A stretch of DNA of 64,000 nt. Source: Bradyrhizobium sp. 199 (GTDB lineage: Bacteria > Pseudomonadota > Alphaproteobacteria > Rhizobiales > Xanthobacteraceae). The position numbers and the translations under genes are program-made. This document shows positions 42,336 through 50,556 of the stretch, piece after piece. Positions within the stretch are counted from its first letter, which is position 1. Each line of letters opens with the position of its first letter. A model generated the notes under the pieces. That model saw only the letters and a program-made list of their open reading frames with translations. It made no database searches and was not told the origin of the DNA. Where the stretch lies: NCBI RefSeq assembly GCF_023073355.1, contig NZ_JADPJI010000005.1, forward strand, positions 124,001 through 188,000, in the 5' to 3' direction.

Positions 42336-43307
42336 ATGAAGACACTCACCGGTATCATCACAGCCGTTGCGCTGGCGCTCTCAGCGCCCCTGGCGACCGC
42401 ACGCGATTTCCGCTCCGCCGACATCCATCCCGCAGATTATCCGACCGTCGAGGCCGTCAAGTTCATGGGCAAGCAACTCGCGGCGGCGAGCGGCGGCAAG
42501 CTCGGCGTCAAGGTGTTCCCGAACGGTGCCCTGGGCTCAGAGAAGGACACCATCGAGCAGCTCAAGATCGGCGCGCTCGACATGATGCGGATCAACGCAT
42601 CACCGCTCAATAACTTCGTGCCTGAGACCATCGCCTTGTGTTTGCCCTTCGTCTTCCGCGACACGCAGCACATGCGTACCGTGCTTGATGGGCCGATCGG
42701 CGATGAGATCCTGGCGGCCATGGAGCCCGCCGGCCTGGTCGGTCTTGCCTATTACGACAGCGGCGCCCGGTCCATTTACACCGTAAAGGCGCCGGTCAAA
42801 TCGCTTGCGGATCTCAAGGGCCTGAAGATTCGCGTTCAGCAATCCGATCTGTGGGTCGGCATGATCCAGAGCCTCGGCGCGAACCCGACGCCGATGCCGT
42901 ATGGCGAGGTCTATACCGCGCTCAAGACCGGCCTGGTGGATGCCGCCGAGAACAACTGGCCGTCCTACGAGTCCTCGCGCCATTTCGAGGCCGCCAAGTT
43001 CTACAATATCACCGAGCACTCCCTGGCACCCGAAGTTCTCGTGATGTCGAAGAAGGTCTGGGACACGCTGAGCAAGGAAGACCAGGCGATGGTCCGCAAG
43101 GCAGCCAAGGAATCGGTGCCCGTGATGCGCAAGCTCTGGGACGAGCGTGAGCAGGCCTCTCGCAAGACGGTCGAGGCGGCCGGCGCCCAGGTCGTGACGA
43201 TCGCCAACAAGCAGGAGTTCGTCGATGCGATGAAGCCGGTGTACCAGAAGTTCGCCGGCGACGAGAAGCTGCAGGGCCTCGTCAAGCGCATCCAGGACAC
43301 GAAGTAA
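42336..43307 (+). CDS. TRAP transporter periplasmic binding protein (DctP family)
   Basis: A 323-residue protein with a signal peptide (MKTLTGIITAVALALSAPLA, cleavage near ATA-RD). DctP motifs: GGKLGVKVFPNGALGSEKDT, QLKIGALDMMRINAS, KGLKIRVQQSDLWVGMIQSL (with the conserved Arg that clamps the ligand carboxylate), PMPYGEVYTALKTGLVDAAE and NNWPSYESSRHFE. It binds an organic acid in the periplasm and hands it to the DctQM membrane pair encoded next. A GGAGGAAG ribosome site precedes the ATG, and the 23-bp palindrome lies 143 bp upstream. Confidence 0.92.
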   Translation: MKTLTGIITAVALALSAPLATARDFRSADIHPADYPTVEAVKFMGKQLAAASGGKLGVKVFPNGALGSEKDTIEQLKIGALDMMRINASPLNNFVPETIALCLPFVFRDTQHMRTVLDGPIGDEILAAMEPAGLVGLAYYDSGARSIYTVKAPVKSLADLKGLKIRVQQSDLWVGMIQSLGANPTPMPYGEVYTALKTGLVDAAENNWPSYESSRHFEAAKFYNITEHSLAPEVLVMSKKVWDTLSKEDQAMVRKAAKESVPVMRKLWDEREQASRKTVEAAGAQVVTIANKQEFVDAMKPVYQKFAGDEKLQGLVKRIQDTK

Positions 43308-43372
43308 GCACAGCGGCGTCGGATCCGGAGTCGCCGATTTGCGACACCGGATCCCGGCGCGGGAGGCGCGGG

Positions 43373-43921
43373 ATGACAGACCCACACGTCGCAGATCACG
43401 AGCATGAGGCGGTCGGACGCCCCTCTACAGGCCTGCTGTCGCGGATCAACGCCCCCGTTGCTCGCGCCGGCATGTATCTGTCCGTGACGGGCCTGCTCGT
43501 CATTGTCACCATCGTGTTCTACCAAGTGTTCGGGCGTTACGTCCTCAATTCCAGCCCGACCTGGACGGAGAACCTTGCACTGGTTCTGATCCTTTATGTC
43601 ACGCTGATCGGCGCCGCCGTCGGCGTGCGCGATGCCGGGCACATCGGCATGGACAGCCTGCTGGTGATGCTTCCGGATCGCACGCGCGAGAAGATTGAGC
43701 TCTTGATCCACGTCCTGGTGGCCATGTTCGGCATCGCGATGGCCTATAACGGCTGGATCCTTGGTTCCTCGGTCGGGACCGTGAAGATCCCCAATCTCGG
43801 TCTTCCCGAGGTCATCCGCTACGTGCCGCTGATCGCCTCCGGCGTCCTGATCGTCTCTTTTTCCATCGAGCACATCATGGCTCTCCTGCGCGGCGAAGAG
43901 GTCGTCCCCTCATGGAACTGA
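43373..43921 (+). CDS. TRAP transporter small membrane subunit (DctQ family)
   Basis: A 182-residue protein with four hydrophobic helices; helix 1 is TGLLVIVTIVFYQVFGRYVL with the typical F/Y-R-Y, then SPTWTENLALVLILYVTLIG, the usual DctQ W-(T/S)-E-E/N motif. It overlaps the DctM gene by 10 bp. It forms the membrane complex with DctM, using a sodium or proton gradient. Confidence 0.9.
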   Translation: MTDPHVADHEHEAVGRPSTGLLSRINAPVARAGMYLSVTGLLVIVTIVFYQVFGRYVLNSSPTWTENLALVLILYVTLIGAAVGVRDAGHIGMDSLLVMLPDRTREKIELLIHVLVAMFGIAMAYNGWILGSSVGTVKIPNLGLPEVIRYVPLIASGVLIVSFSIEHIMALLRGEEVVPSWN

Positions 43922-45204
43922 TCATCCTCGGCGCCACCTTCTTCGGCTTCCTGATCCTCGGCGTCCCGGTCGCTTTCGCGATCGGCCTCTCGGCGATCTG
44001 CACCATCCTTTACGAAGGCCTGCCGGTTGCGGTCATCTTCCAGCAGATGATGTCGGGGATGAACATCTTCTCGTTCCTCGCCATTCCGTTCTTCGTCTTC
44101 AGCGGTGAGCTGATGCTGCATGGCGGCGTCGCCGACAAAATCGTGCAGCTCGCCAAAAATCTCGTCGGCCACATCCGCGGCGGCCTCGGCATGTCGAACG
44201 TGGTCGCCTGCACGCTGTTCGGCGGCGTTTCCGGCTCGCCCGTGGCCGACGTGTCGGCGATGGGCGCTGTGATGATCCCGATGATGAAGAAGGAAGGGTT
44301 CGATACCGACTACGCCGTCAATGTCACCACTCACGCCTCGCTGGTGGGAGCGTTGATGCCGACCAGCCACAACATGATCATCTATGCCCTGGCCGCCGGC
44401 GGCAAGGTCTCCATCGGCGCGCTGATCGCCGCCGGCCTCCTGCCGGCGATGGTGCTGATGGTCTGCATGCTGGTCGCCGCTTACGCAGTCGCGGTGAAGC
44501 GCGGCTATCCAGCCGGCAAGTTCCCGGGCTGGGCCGAGGTGTTCCGCTCGTTCGCGGCGGCGCTGCCTGGCCTTCTGATCGTCGGCATCATCCTGACAGG
44601 CATCCTCTCCGGCGTGTTCACGGCAACCGAATCCGCCGCCGTCGCGGTCACCTACACGATCCTGCTGACCTTCTTCATCTATCGCACCATGACCTGGAGC
44701 AACTTCCTGCGCGCAGCCGCCAAGGCGGTCAAGACGACGGGTGTGGTGCTGCTGCTGATTGGCGTCTCCACCATGTTCCAGTATCTGATGGGACTCTACG
44801 AGGTTGCCGATCTCGCCGGCGAGATGATGAGCAAGGTGTCCACCCAACCCTGGGTGATCTTCCTGCTCATCAACGTCATCCTGTTCGTGCTGGGCACGTT
44901 CATGGACATGGCGGCGACGATTCTGATCTGCACCCCGATCTTCCTGCCGATCGCGATGAAGGCGGGCATGGACCCGGTGCAGTTCGGCATGCTGATGCTG
45001 ATCAACTGCGCCCTCGGGCTCAATACCCCGCCGGTCGGAACCACGCAGTTCGTTGGCTGTGCCATCGGCGGCATCTCGGTCGGTGCGGTGATGCGCACCA
45101 TCCTGCCGTTCTATGCCGCGCTGATCGCAGCACTGATGTTCGTGACTTACGTCCCTGCATTCTCGCTGTGGCTGCCCCGCCTGCTGATGGGCTACAAGGG
45201 CTAG
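43912..45204 (+). CDS. TRAP transporter large membrane subunit (DctM family)
   Basis: A 430-residue polytopic protein (about 12 helices). Typical DctM stretches: VPVAFAIGLSAICTILYEGL, MMSGMNIFSFLAIPFFVFSG, LFGGVSGSPVADVSAMGAVM, FTATESAAVAVTYTILL and NCALGLNTPPVGTTQFVGCA. It is translated from an ATG inside the DctQ gene, so the two are coupled. An SDR gene follows after 21 bp and probably acts on the imported acid. Confidence 0.92.
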   Translation: MELIILGATFFGFLILGVPVAFAIGLSAICTILYEGLPVAVIFQQMMSGMNIFSFLAIPFFVFSGELMLHGGVADKIVQLAKNLVGHIRGGLGMSNVVACTLFGGVSGSPVADVSAMGAVMIPMMKKEGFDTDYAVNVTTHASLVGALMPTSHNMIIYALAAGGKVSIGALIAAGLLPAMVLMVCMLVAAYAVAVKRGYPAGKFPGWAEVFRSFAAALPGLLIVGIILTGILSGVFTATESAAVAVTYTILLTFFIYRTMTWSNFLRAAAKAVKTTGVVLLLIGVSTMFQYLMGLYEVADLAGEMMSKVSTQPWVIFLLINVILFVLGTFMDMAATILICTPIFLPIAMKAGMDPVQFGMLMLINCALGLNTPPVGTTQFVGCAIGGISVGAVMRTILPFYAALIAALMFVTYVPAFSLWLPRLLMGYKG

Positions 45205-45225
45205 CAGCGACAGGAGAAGTTATCA

Positions 45226-46032
45226 GTGACGGACTATCGCAAGCTCTTCGATCTCACCGGCAAGACCGCAGTTGTCCTTGGTGCCGCCTCCGGCATCGGC
45301 AAGTCGTCGGCCGAGGCCCTTGCCGGGTTGGGGGCCCGTGTCGTCTGCGCCGATCGCGCGCGCGATGCGGCGGAAGCGACCGCCGCCGGCATTCGCGACA
45401 AGGGTGGCTGGGCGGAGGCAGCTACTTGCGACGCCGCAAGTGCGGCGGACGTCAACGCGCTGGCCAAAACGGTGATGCAGAAATTCTCCCGGCTCGACAT
45501 CGCCGTGACGACGCCCGGGCTCAACATCCGCAAGACCATCCTCGACTACACCGAGGAGGATCTCGACCGCGTCCTGAACCTCAACGTCAAGGGCACCGTC
45601 TGGTTCTTCCAGGCCTTTGGCCGCATCATGGTCGCGCAGAAGGGCGGCAGCATCATCGCCTGCTCCTCCGTGCGCGCGGTAACCATCGAGCCGGGCCTCG
45701 GTGTCTACGGCTCGACCAAGGCGGCGATCGGCCTGCTGGTCAAGGGCTTTGCCTCTGAGGTCGGTCATGCCGGCGTGCGAGTCAACGCGATCGCGCCGAG
45801 CATCGCGGAGACCGCGCTCACCGGTCCGTTCAAGCAGCGGCCCGACATCTACAATCTCTATGCCGGTCACACCGTGTTCAACCGCTGGAGCAGCGCCGAC
45901 GAGGTCGCGACCGCCGTGGCCTATCTCGCCTCGGATGCCGCCAGCTATGTCAGCGGCAGCACGCTATTCGTCGATGGCGGCTGGACCGCCGTCGACGGCC
46001 CGCCGACCGGACTGACCCAGCTGCACAAATAG
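45226..46032 (+). CDS. Short-chain dehydrogenase/reductase following the TRAP genes
   Basis: A 268-residue classical SDR: GAASGIG cofactor motif (19-25), Ser147/Ser148, Tyr161 and Lys165 (YGSTK), PSIAETALTGP after the active site, and C-terminal VSGSTLFVDGGW. A GTG start at 45226 has GGAGAAG about 6-8 nt upstream. Being the last gene of the TRAP unit, it likely oxidises the hydroxy acid that the transporter brings in. Confidence 0.9.
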   Translation: MTDYRKLFDLTGKTAVVLGAASGIGKSSAEALAGLGARVVCADRARDAAEATAAGIRDKGGWAEAATCDAASAADVNALAKTVMQKFSRLDIAVTTPGLNIRKTILDYTEEDLDRVLNLNVKGTVWFFQAFGRIMVAQKGGSIIACSSVRAVTIEPGLGVYGSTKAAIGLLVKGFASEVGHAGVRVNAIAPSIAETALTGPFKQRPDIYNLYAGHTVFNRWSSADEVATAVAYLASDAASYVSGSTLFVDGGWTAVDGPPTGLTQLHK

Positions 46033-46040
46033 GACGGCAT

Positions 46041-46739
46041 CTAACCGGTAAAGCCGGCGCGCTGGCGCAGCTCTCTGTGATCTGCGCCAGCCAGCAGCGC
46101 GATCAGTGCAGCCGCTTCCTTCGGATGCGCGGCCCCCGCGGTCACGCCGGCCGTGTACATCGTCACGAGTTCGCAGCCCGGCGGCAGCGATCCTGATAGC
46201 ACAATGCCGTCGGTTGCGATGATCTCGGTTGCCTGCGTGCAACCGATCGGCCTTTGCGCGGTGGACGCCGCAAGCTCCCGCATCGCCGTTGCGCCGTTCG
46301 GAAATATCTTGAGGCGCGATGCGACTTCATAGGCCATGCCGAGCTGGTCGAGCACCCTTGCGACGTGCTGCCCTGCCGTCGAGGCCTTGGTGTCGGGGAC
46401 GTAGATTGCGTCGGCGCTGCGCAGCACCTCGCGCAGATCGGCCTCGGTCTTCACTGTCACCCTGGGATCACGGCTGCGGACCGCCAATGCGGTCTCGACG
46501 CGGCCGACATCCATGATTGAGGAGGCGGCGACGAGCTTCTCCTCAGCGAGCTTTGCTAGCAGCGCCTGCGTCAGGATCACGAGATCGGCCGGCGTGCCCG
46601 CGCGCAGCCTGTCGGCCATGAGGCCGACCGCGCCGAATTCGCCGTCGATGCCGAAGCCGGTCTGCGCCCTGAAGGCCTCCGTGAGGCCGCGCACCAGGCC
46701 TTGCGCCGCGCCACCGCTCAAGATGTTCACTGTCGTCAC
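46041..46739 (-). CDS. ModA-like binding protein without a signal peptide
   Basis: A 232-residue protein of the molybdate/extracellular-solute-binding type (MTTVNILSGGAAQGLVRGLT, TPADLVILTQALLAKLAEE, YVPDTKASTAGQHVARVLDQ, TQATEIIATDGIVLSGSLPP). It begins directly with the first beta strand, with no signal peptide or transmembrane segment, so it is predicted cytoplasmic. Its GTG start overlaps the stop of the molybdenum hydroxylase large-subunit gene by 4 bp, so it is translated with that enzyme. It may bind molybdate, a cofactor precursor or the substrate; this is inference. Confidence 0.75.
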   Translation of the reverse strand: MTTVNILSGGAAQGLVRGLTEAFRAQTGFGIDGEFGAVGLMADRLRAGTPADLVILTQALLAKLAEEKLVAASSIMDVGRVETALAVRSRDPRVTVKTEADLREVLRSADAIYVPDTKASTAGQHVARVLDQLGMAYEVASRLKIFPNGATAMRELAASTAQRPIGCTQATEIIATDGIVLSGSLPPGCELVTMYTAGVTAGAAHPKEAAALIALLAGADHRELRQRAGFTG

Positions 46740-48868
46740 GATGCAAGCTCCGCAGCTGCAATGATCCTATCGCGCGTGATCGGCAGGTCGCGCACGCGCA
46801 CGCCGAGGCAGTCGTAGACCGCATTGGCGATCGCCGCCGTCACGGGGCCGTGCGCGGCCTCACCGGCGCCGACCGGCTCGATTTCCGGCCGCTGGATGAT
46901 CTCGACATCCACCGCGGGCGCCTCGCTGAAGGTCAGGATCGGATAGTTTGTCCAGGAGGTCGATGTGATGTGGGTCCGGTCGAAGCGGACGCGCTCCTTC
47001 AGCACCCAGCTCGTCGCCTGGATCGCGCCGCCCTCGATCTGGTTGATCACGCCGTCCGGATTGATGGCCTCGCCGACGTCAACCGCGAGCGTCAGCCGCT
47101 TGACGCGGATGTCGTCGGAGCCTTCGATTTCGGCAATCGCGGCGCAATATGCGCCGGTGTTCTTGTAGCGAGCGAACCCGACGCCGTGGCCGACACCGGG
47201 GCGTTTTTGCGGCTTCCAGCCGGCACGGCGTGCCGCAGCTTGGATGACCTCGCGCGCCCGCTCGTCGCCGAGATGCCGCAATCGGAACGCGATTGCGTCT
47301 TCGCCGCGCAAGGCGGCGATCTCGTCGAGCAGGGATTCGATGGCAAACACATTGCCTTGTGCGCCGAGCGTCCGCAGCGCCGAGGTGCGGATCGGCATGA
47401 TCAGCAGCCGATGGCTGGTGATCGTCCAGGCTGGAAAATCGTAAAGCGGGACAGAGTTACGATCGCCGCCGCCGCCGTTGGCAGCCGGTGGATTCGTCGA
47501 GATCATGCGCGGGCAGGGGTTTGCGATCTCGGTCGCGGCGAGCAGCGCGGGCTGCGCCGCGCGGCCAGGCCGTGCGGCATGGCCGTTGCTCCAGATCGCG
47601 TGGCGCCAGCCGGTGATCTCGTTGTCCGCATCGAGATCGGCCTCGATCTCGATGGTCATGGCCGCACCGAACGGCGCATGGGACATCTCGTCGTGGCGCG
47701 GCCACTGCACCCGGACCGGACGGCCGCCGGCCGCCTTCGCCAGCAGCACGGCATCGAGCGCGACGTCGTCAGCCGCATTATGACCGTAACAACCGGCGCC
47801 CTCCATGTGCTCGACGACGATGTTGTCCGCCGGCAGCTTGAGCACGATGGCGAGATCGGCGCGCAGCAGATAGACGCCCTGGCTGTGGGTCCAGACATGG
47901 ACCCCATCGCCGTCCCACCTTGCCATGGCGCAGGACGGTGCGATCGAAGCATGCGCAATGTAAGGGCGGGTGTATTGCCGGCGCAGCGTTTGCGCGTGTT
48001 TGCGCGTCCTCGCCGCCGTCCTGGTGTCGATGACAGTCGTCTCGACCGGCTGTCTCTTCAGGAAGCCCGCGAGATCGTCCTCATCGGGCAGCGGCTCGCC
48101 GGTCGACCACGTCGCGCCTTTGTGCAGGGCCTTCAGTGCGGCTTCTGCTGCTGCCTCGCTGCCGGTGACCACTCCGGAAAAGCCGCCGTCGCGGACGATC
48201 GCGACGAGGCCGGGAACGGCCCTCGCAGCGGTTTCGTCGAGCGCAATCAGTTTGGCGCCGGAGATGTCAGGCCGCAGCACGCGTCCATGCAGCAGGCCCG
48301 GCAGCGGGCAATCATGGATGAAGCGCGGCCGCGCGAACACCTTGTCGGGAATATCCAGGCGGTGGGCCGAATGTCCGGCCACGCTGCGCTTGGCAATGCT
48401 CTTCGCTGCCGCGCCCGCGGTGGCGTCGTGATCCAGCGAGACGTCGCCCGCCAGCTCCCAATAGCTGGTCCTGACGTTGCCCGGTCCGGAGATCGTGCCG
48501 TCATCGACATCGAGCAGCGAGACATCGACGCCGAGGCGTTCTGATGCAGCAGTGAGGAAACGCCGGCGCACCTCGGCACAGGCGTGGCGCAGGGCGCGGC
48601 CGGACTGCTGGATCGACAGGCTGCCCGAGGTGACGCCCTCGTTCGGGCTCATCGCCGTCGAGGCGCGGATCATCTCGATTCGCCCGAGATCGACATCGAG
48701 CTCGTCCGCCGCGATCTGCGCCAGCGCCGTGACGATGCCCTGGCCGATCTCGACCTTTCCGGGCGAGATCGCCACACCGCCTTCACCCGTGAAGTTCACC
48801 CAGGACGACAGTTTTGGATTAGCGGCGAGGCTGACCGGCAGTTTCGAGGCAGGGGACGACGTACTCAT
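46736..48868 (-). CDS. Molybdenum hydroxylase large subunit (isoquinoline 1-oxidoreductase/nicotinate dehydrogenase type)
   Basis: A 710-residue molybdopterin-binding subunit of the xanthine oxidase family. Seen: GKVEIGQGIVTALAQIAADE, MEGAGCYGHNAADDVALDAV, and near the C-terminus PVGAGEAAHGPVTAAIANAV, where the GEA glutamate is the expected catalytic base. It hydroxylates an N-heterocycle or aldehyde with water as oxygen source. It is about 700-780 residues as in IorB, and lacks the C-terminal cytochrome c domains of NicB. The ATGA overlap with the small-subunit gene shows coupling. No FAD subunit gene is present. Confidence 0.85.
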   Translation of the reverse strand: MSTSSPASKLPVSLAANPKLSSWVNFTGEGGVAISPGKVEIGQGIVTALAQIAADELDVDLGRIEMIRASTAMSPNEGVTSGSLSIQQSGRALRHACAEVRRRFLTAASERLGVDVSLLDVDDGTISGPGNVRTSYWELAGDVSLDHDATAGAAAKSIAKRSVAGHSAHRLDIPDKVFARPRFIHDCPLPGLLHGRVLRPDISGAKLIALDETAARAVPGLVAIVRDGGFSGVVTGSEAAAEAALKALHKGATWSTGEPLPDEDDLAGFLKRQPVETTVIDTRTAARTRKHAQTLRRQYTRPYIAHASIAPSCAMARWDGDGVHVWTHSQGVYLLRADLAIVLKLPADNIVVEHMEGAGCYGHNAADDVALDAVLLAKAAGGRPVRVQWPRHDEMSHAPFGAAMTIEIEADLDADNEITGWRHAIWSNGHAARPGRAAQPALLAATEIANPCPRMISTNPPAANGGGGDRNSVPLYDFPAWTITSHRLLIMPIRTSALRTLGAQGNVFAIESLLDEIAALRGEDAIAFRLRHLGDERAREVIQAAARRAGWKPQKRPGVGHGVGFARYKNTGAYCAAIAEIEGSDDIRVKRLTLAVDVGEAINPDGVINQIEGGAIQATSWVLKERVRFDRTHITSTSWTNYPILTFSEAPAVDVEIIQRPEIEPVGAGEAAHGPVTAAIANAVYDCLGVRVRDLPITRDRIIAAAELAS

Positions 48869-49335
48869 GAGGCCGCCATCTCCGCAGCCGCGCGCAGCAC
48901 GGCGCGCACCATGCGGTTATGTGATCCGCACCGGCACAGATTGCGATCGAGTGCCGCTCTGACCTCGGCCTCGGTCGGGAACGGATTGCGCTTCAGGAGC
49001 GCCGCCGCGCTGATGAGGATTCCGGGGACGCAATAGCCGCATTGCATCGCCTGCTCGAAGATGAATGCACGTTGCAGCGGGTGCGGTCGCTCGGCCGTGC
49101 CGAGCCCTTCGACGGTGACGACGTCCTTGTCCGCGACCGACCACATCGGCATATCGCAGGAGGTTATCGCGCGGCCGCCGACCATGACATGACAGGCCCC
49201 GCACTCGCCGGCGCCGCAGCCGAAATGCGCACTGGTCACGCCGAGCCGGCCGCGCAACACGTCGAGCAGCGGCTGGTCCGGATCGGTATCCACGGCCATC
49301 GCCGCACCGTTGAGCTGGAATTGAATGGTGGGCAT
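48865..49335 (-). CDS. Molybdenum hydroxylase small [2Fe-2S] subunit (CoxS/IorA/NicA type)
   Basis: A 156-residue protein with a plant-ferredoxin-type cluster (Cys40, Cys45, Cys48, Cys60; GCGAGECGACHV) and an aldehyde-oxidase-type helical cluster domain (Cys99, Cys102, Cys134, Cys136; QCGYCVPG and CRCGSH). All eight ligands are kept. It carries electrons from the molybdenum site in the large subunit to an unknown acceptor. It heads the three-gene unit and follows the TctC-type gene by 15 bp on the same strand, so uptake and hydroxylation may be co-expressed. Confidence 0.9.
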   Translation of the reverse strand: MPTIQFQLNGAAMAVDTDPDQPLLDVLRGRLGVTSAHFGCGAGECGACHVMVGGRAITSCDMPMWSVADKDVVTVEGLGTAERPHPLQRAFIFEQAMQCGYCVPGILISAAALLKRNPFPTEAEVRAALDRNLCRCGSHNRMVRAVLRAAAEMAAS

Positions 49336-49350
49336 GCTCGCTCTGAGGCC

Positions 49351-50325
49351 TCAGGACTTGTCGAACTTCTTGACGACGTCGGCCCATTTCTCGATATCGC
49401 CGCGCAGGAATTTGTCGAACTGCTCGGGCGTCATCGCCATGGGCACAGCACCCTGTTCCGTCCAGAGCTTGACGATGTCGGGCCGCTTCACCATCGCGTT
49501 GACGGCGGCATTGAGCTTGTCGATCACGGGCTTCGGCGTTCCCGCGGGAGCCATCAGGCCGAGCCAGATCGTCGCCTCATAGCCCGGAACGCCCGCTTCG
49601 ATTGCGGTCGGCACGTTCGGCAGCACGGCTGAATGTTGCTTGCCGGTGGTTGCGAGCGCGCGCACCTGGTTCTCGGCGATGTTCGGTGCCATGGCCGGCA
49701 CCGCGTCGATCATCATCTGCACCTGTCCGCCGATCACGCCGCTGCGCGCCTCGCCGCTGTTGCGATAGGGAACATGGACGACATCGATGCTGGCCATGGC
49801 TTTGAACAGCTCGCCGGCCATGTGATAGGGCGTGCCCTGACCGGAGGAGGCGTAGTTCAGCTTGCCCGGTTGCGCCTTTGCGAGTGCGATGAACTCTTGC
49901 AGAGTCTTCGCCGGGACACTCGGGTTCACCACGATGACGAGATCGGAATAGTTCACCGGCGCGATCGGCGCGAGGTCGCGCATCAGCTCGTATTTGCGTT
50001 TGTCCGGTGTCAGCAGCGATTCATTGGCAGTCTGGGTGTTGGACATCATCAGCAGCGTGTAGCCGTCGGCCGGCGATTTCGCCGCCTCGACCGTGCCGAT
50101 GACACCGCCGGCACCGGTGCGGTTCTCGACCACGAAGGGCTGGCCGAAGCTCTCCTGGAGCCCATTGCCGATCAGCCGGGCCGCGACGTCGGCCGGGCCC
50201 CCAGCGCCGAAGGGCACGACGATGCGGACCGCGTGAGTAGGATAATCTTGTGCGAACGAGGGGGCGGCGGAGAAAACGGCGAGCAGGCCGGCGGCCAATG
50301 CCGGCACGAATCTTCGGGTCGTCAT
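49351..50325 (-). CDS. Tripartite tricarboxylate transporter-type binding protein (TctC/Bug family)
   Basis: A 324-residue periplasmic protein with a signal peptide (MTTRRFVPALAAGLLAVFSA, cleavage near SFA-QD). Bug-family motifs: AVRIVVPFGAGGPADVAARL, PFVVENRTGAGGVIGTVEAA, GKLNYASSGQGTPYHMAGEL and PNVPTAIEAGVPGYEATIWL. These proteins bind carboxylated compounds. No TctA/TctB genes are adjacent, as is usual for the many orphan Bug proteins. A strong GGGAGGTG ribosome site decides ATG 50325. It leads the molybdenum hydroxylase unit, so its ligand may be the hydroxylase substrate. Confidence 0.9.
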   Translation of the reverse strand: MTTRRFVPALAAGLLAVFSAAPSFAQDYPTHAVRIVVPFGAGGPADVAARLIGNGLQESFGQPFVVENRTGAGGVIGTVEAAKSPADGYTLLMMSNTQTANESLLTPDKRKYELMRDLAPIAPVNYSDLVIVVNPSVPAKTLQEFIALAKAQPGKLNYASSGQGTPYHMAGELFKAMASIDVVHVPYRNSGEARSGVIGGQVQMMIDAVPAMAPNIAENQVRALATTGKQHSAVLPNVPTAIEAGVPGYEATIWLGLMAPAGTPKPVIDKLNAAVNAMVKRPDIVKLWTEQGAVPMAMTPEQFDKFLRGDIEKWADVVKKFDKS

Positions 50326-50556
50326 GCCCACCTCCCTGATATCGTTCTTGTTGGCCGGCACTGTAGCGGCAGCCGATGCGGACTGTCGACGCCTCACAAA
50401 GGCAATGGGCCGGGAATACCGGACGGCTTTCGGTGGCTGGACCGCATTTCGCGGTCGCAGCAGGAACCGGCGGCGCGTACGACTTGAGCAAATCGCATGG
50501 GCGTTGCCGGATAAATGCCCTCGGCTGACAGGTATTTTGGTGTTACGAATTTGGCC

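Noticed and set aside
46850..48544. 564-codon open frame antisense to the molybdenum hydroxylase large subunit
   Set aside because: Shadow frame; the opposite strand has intact catalytic motifs and coupled neighbours.
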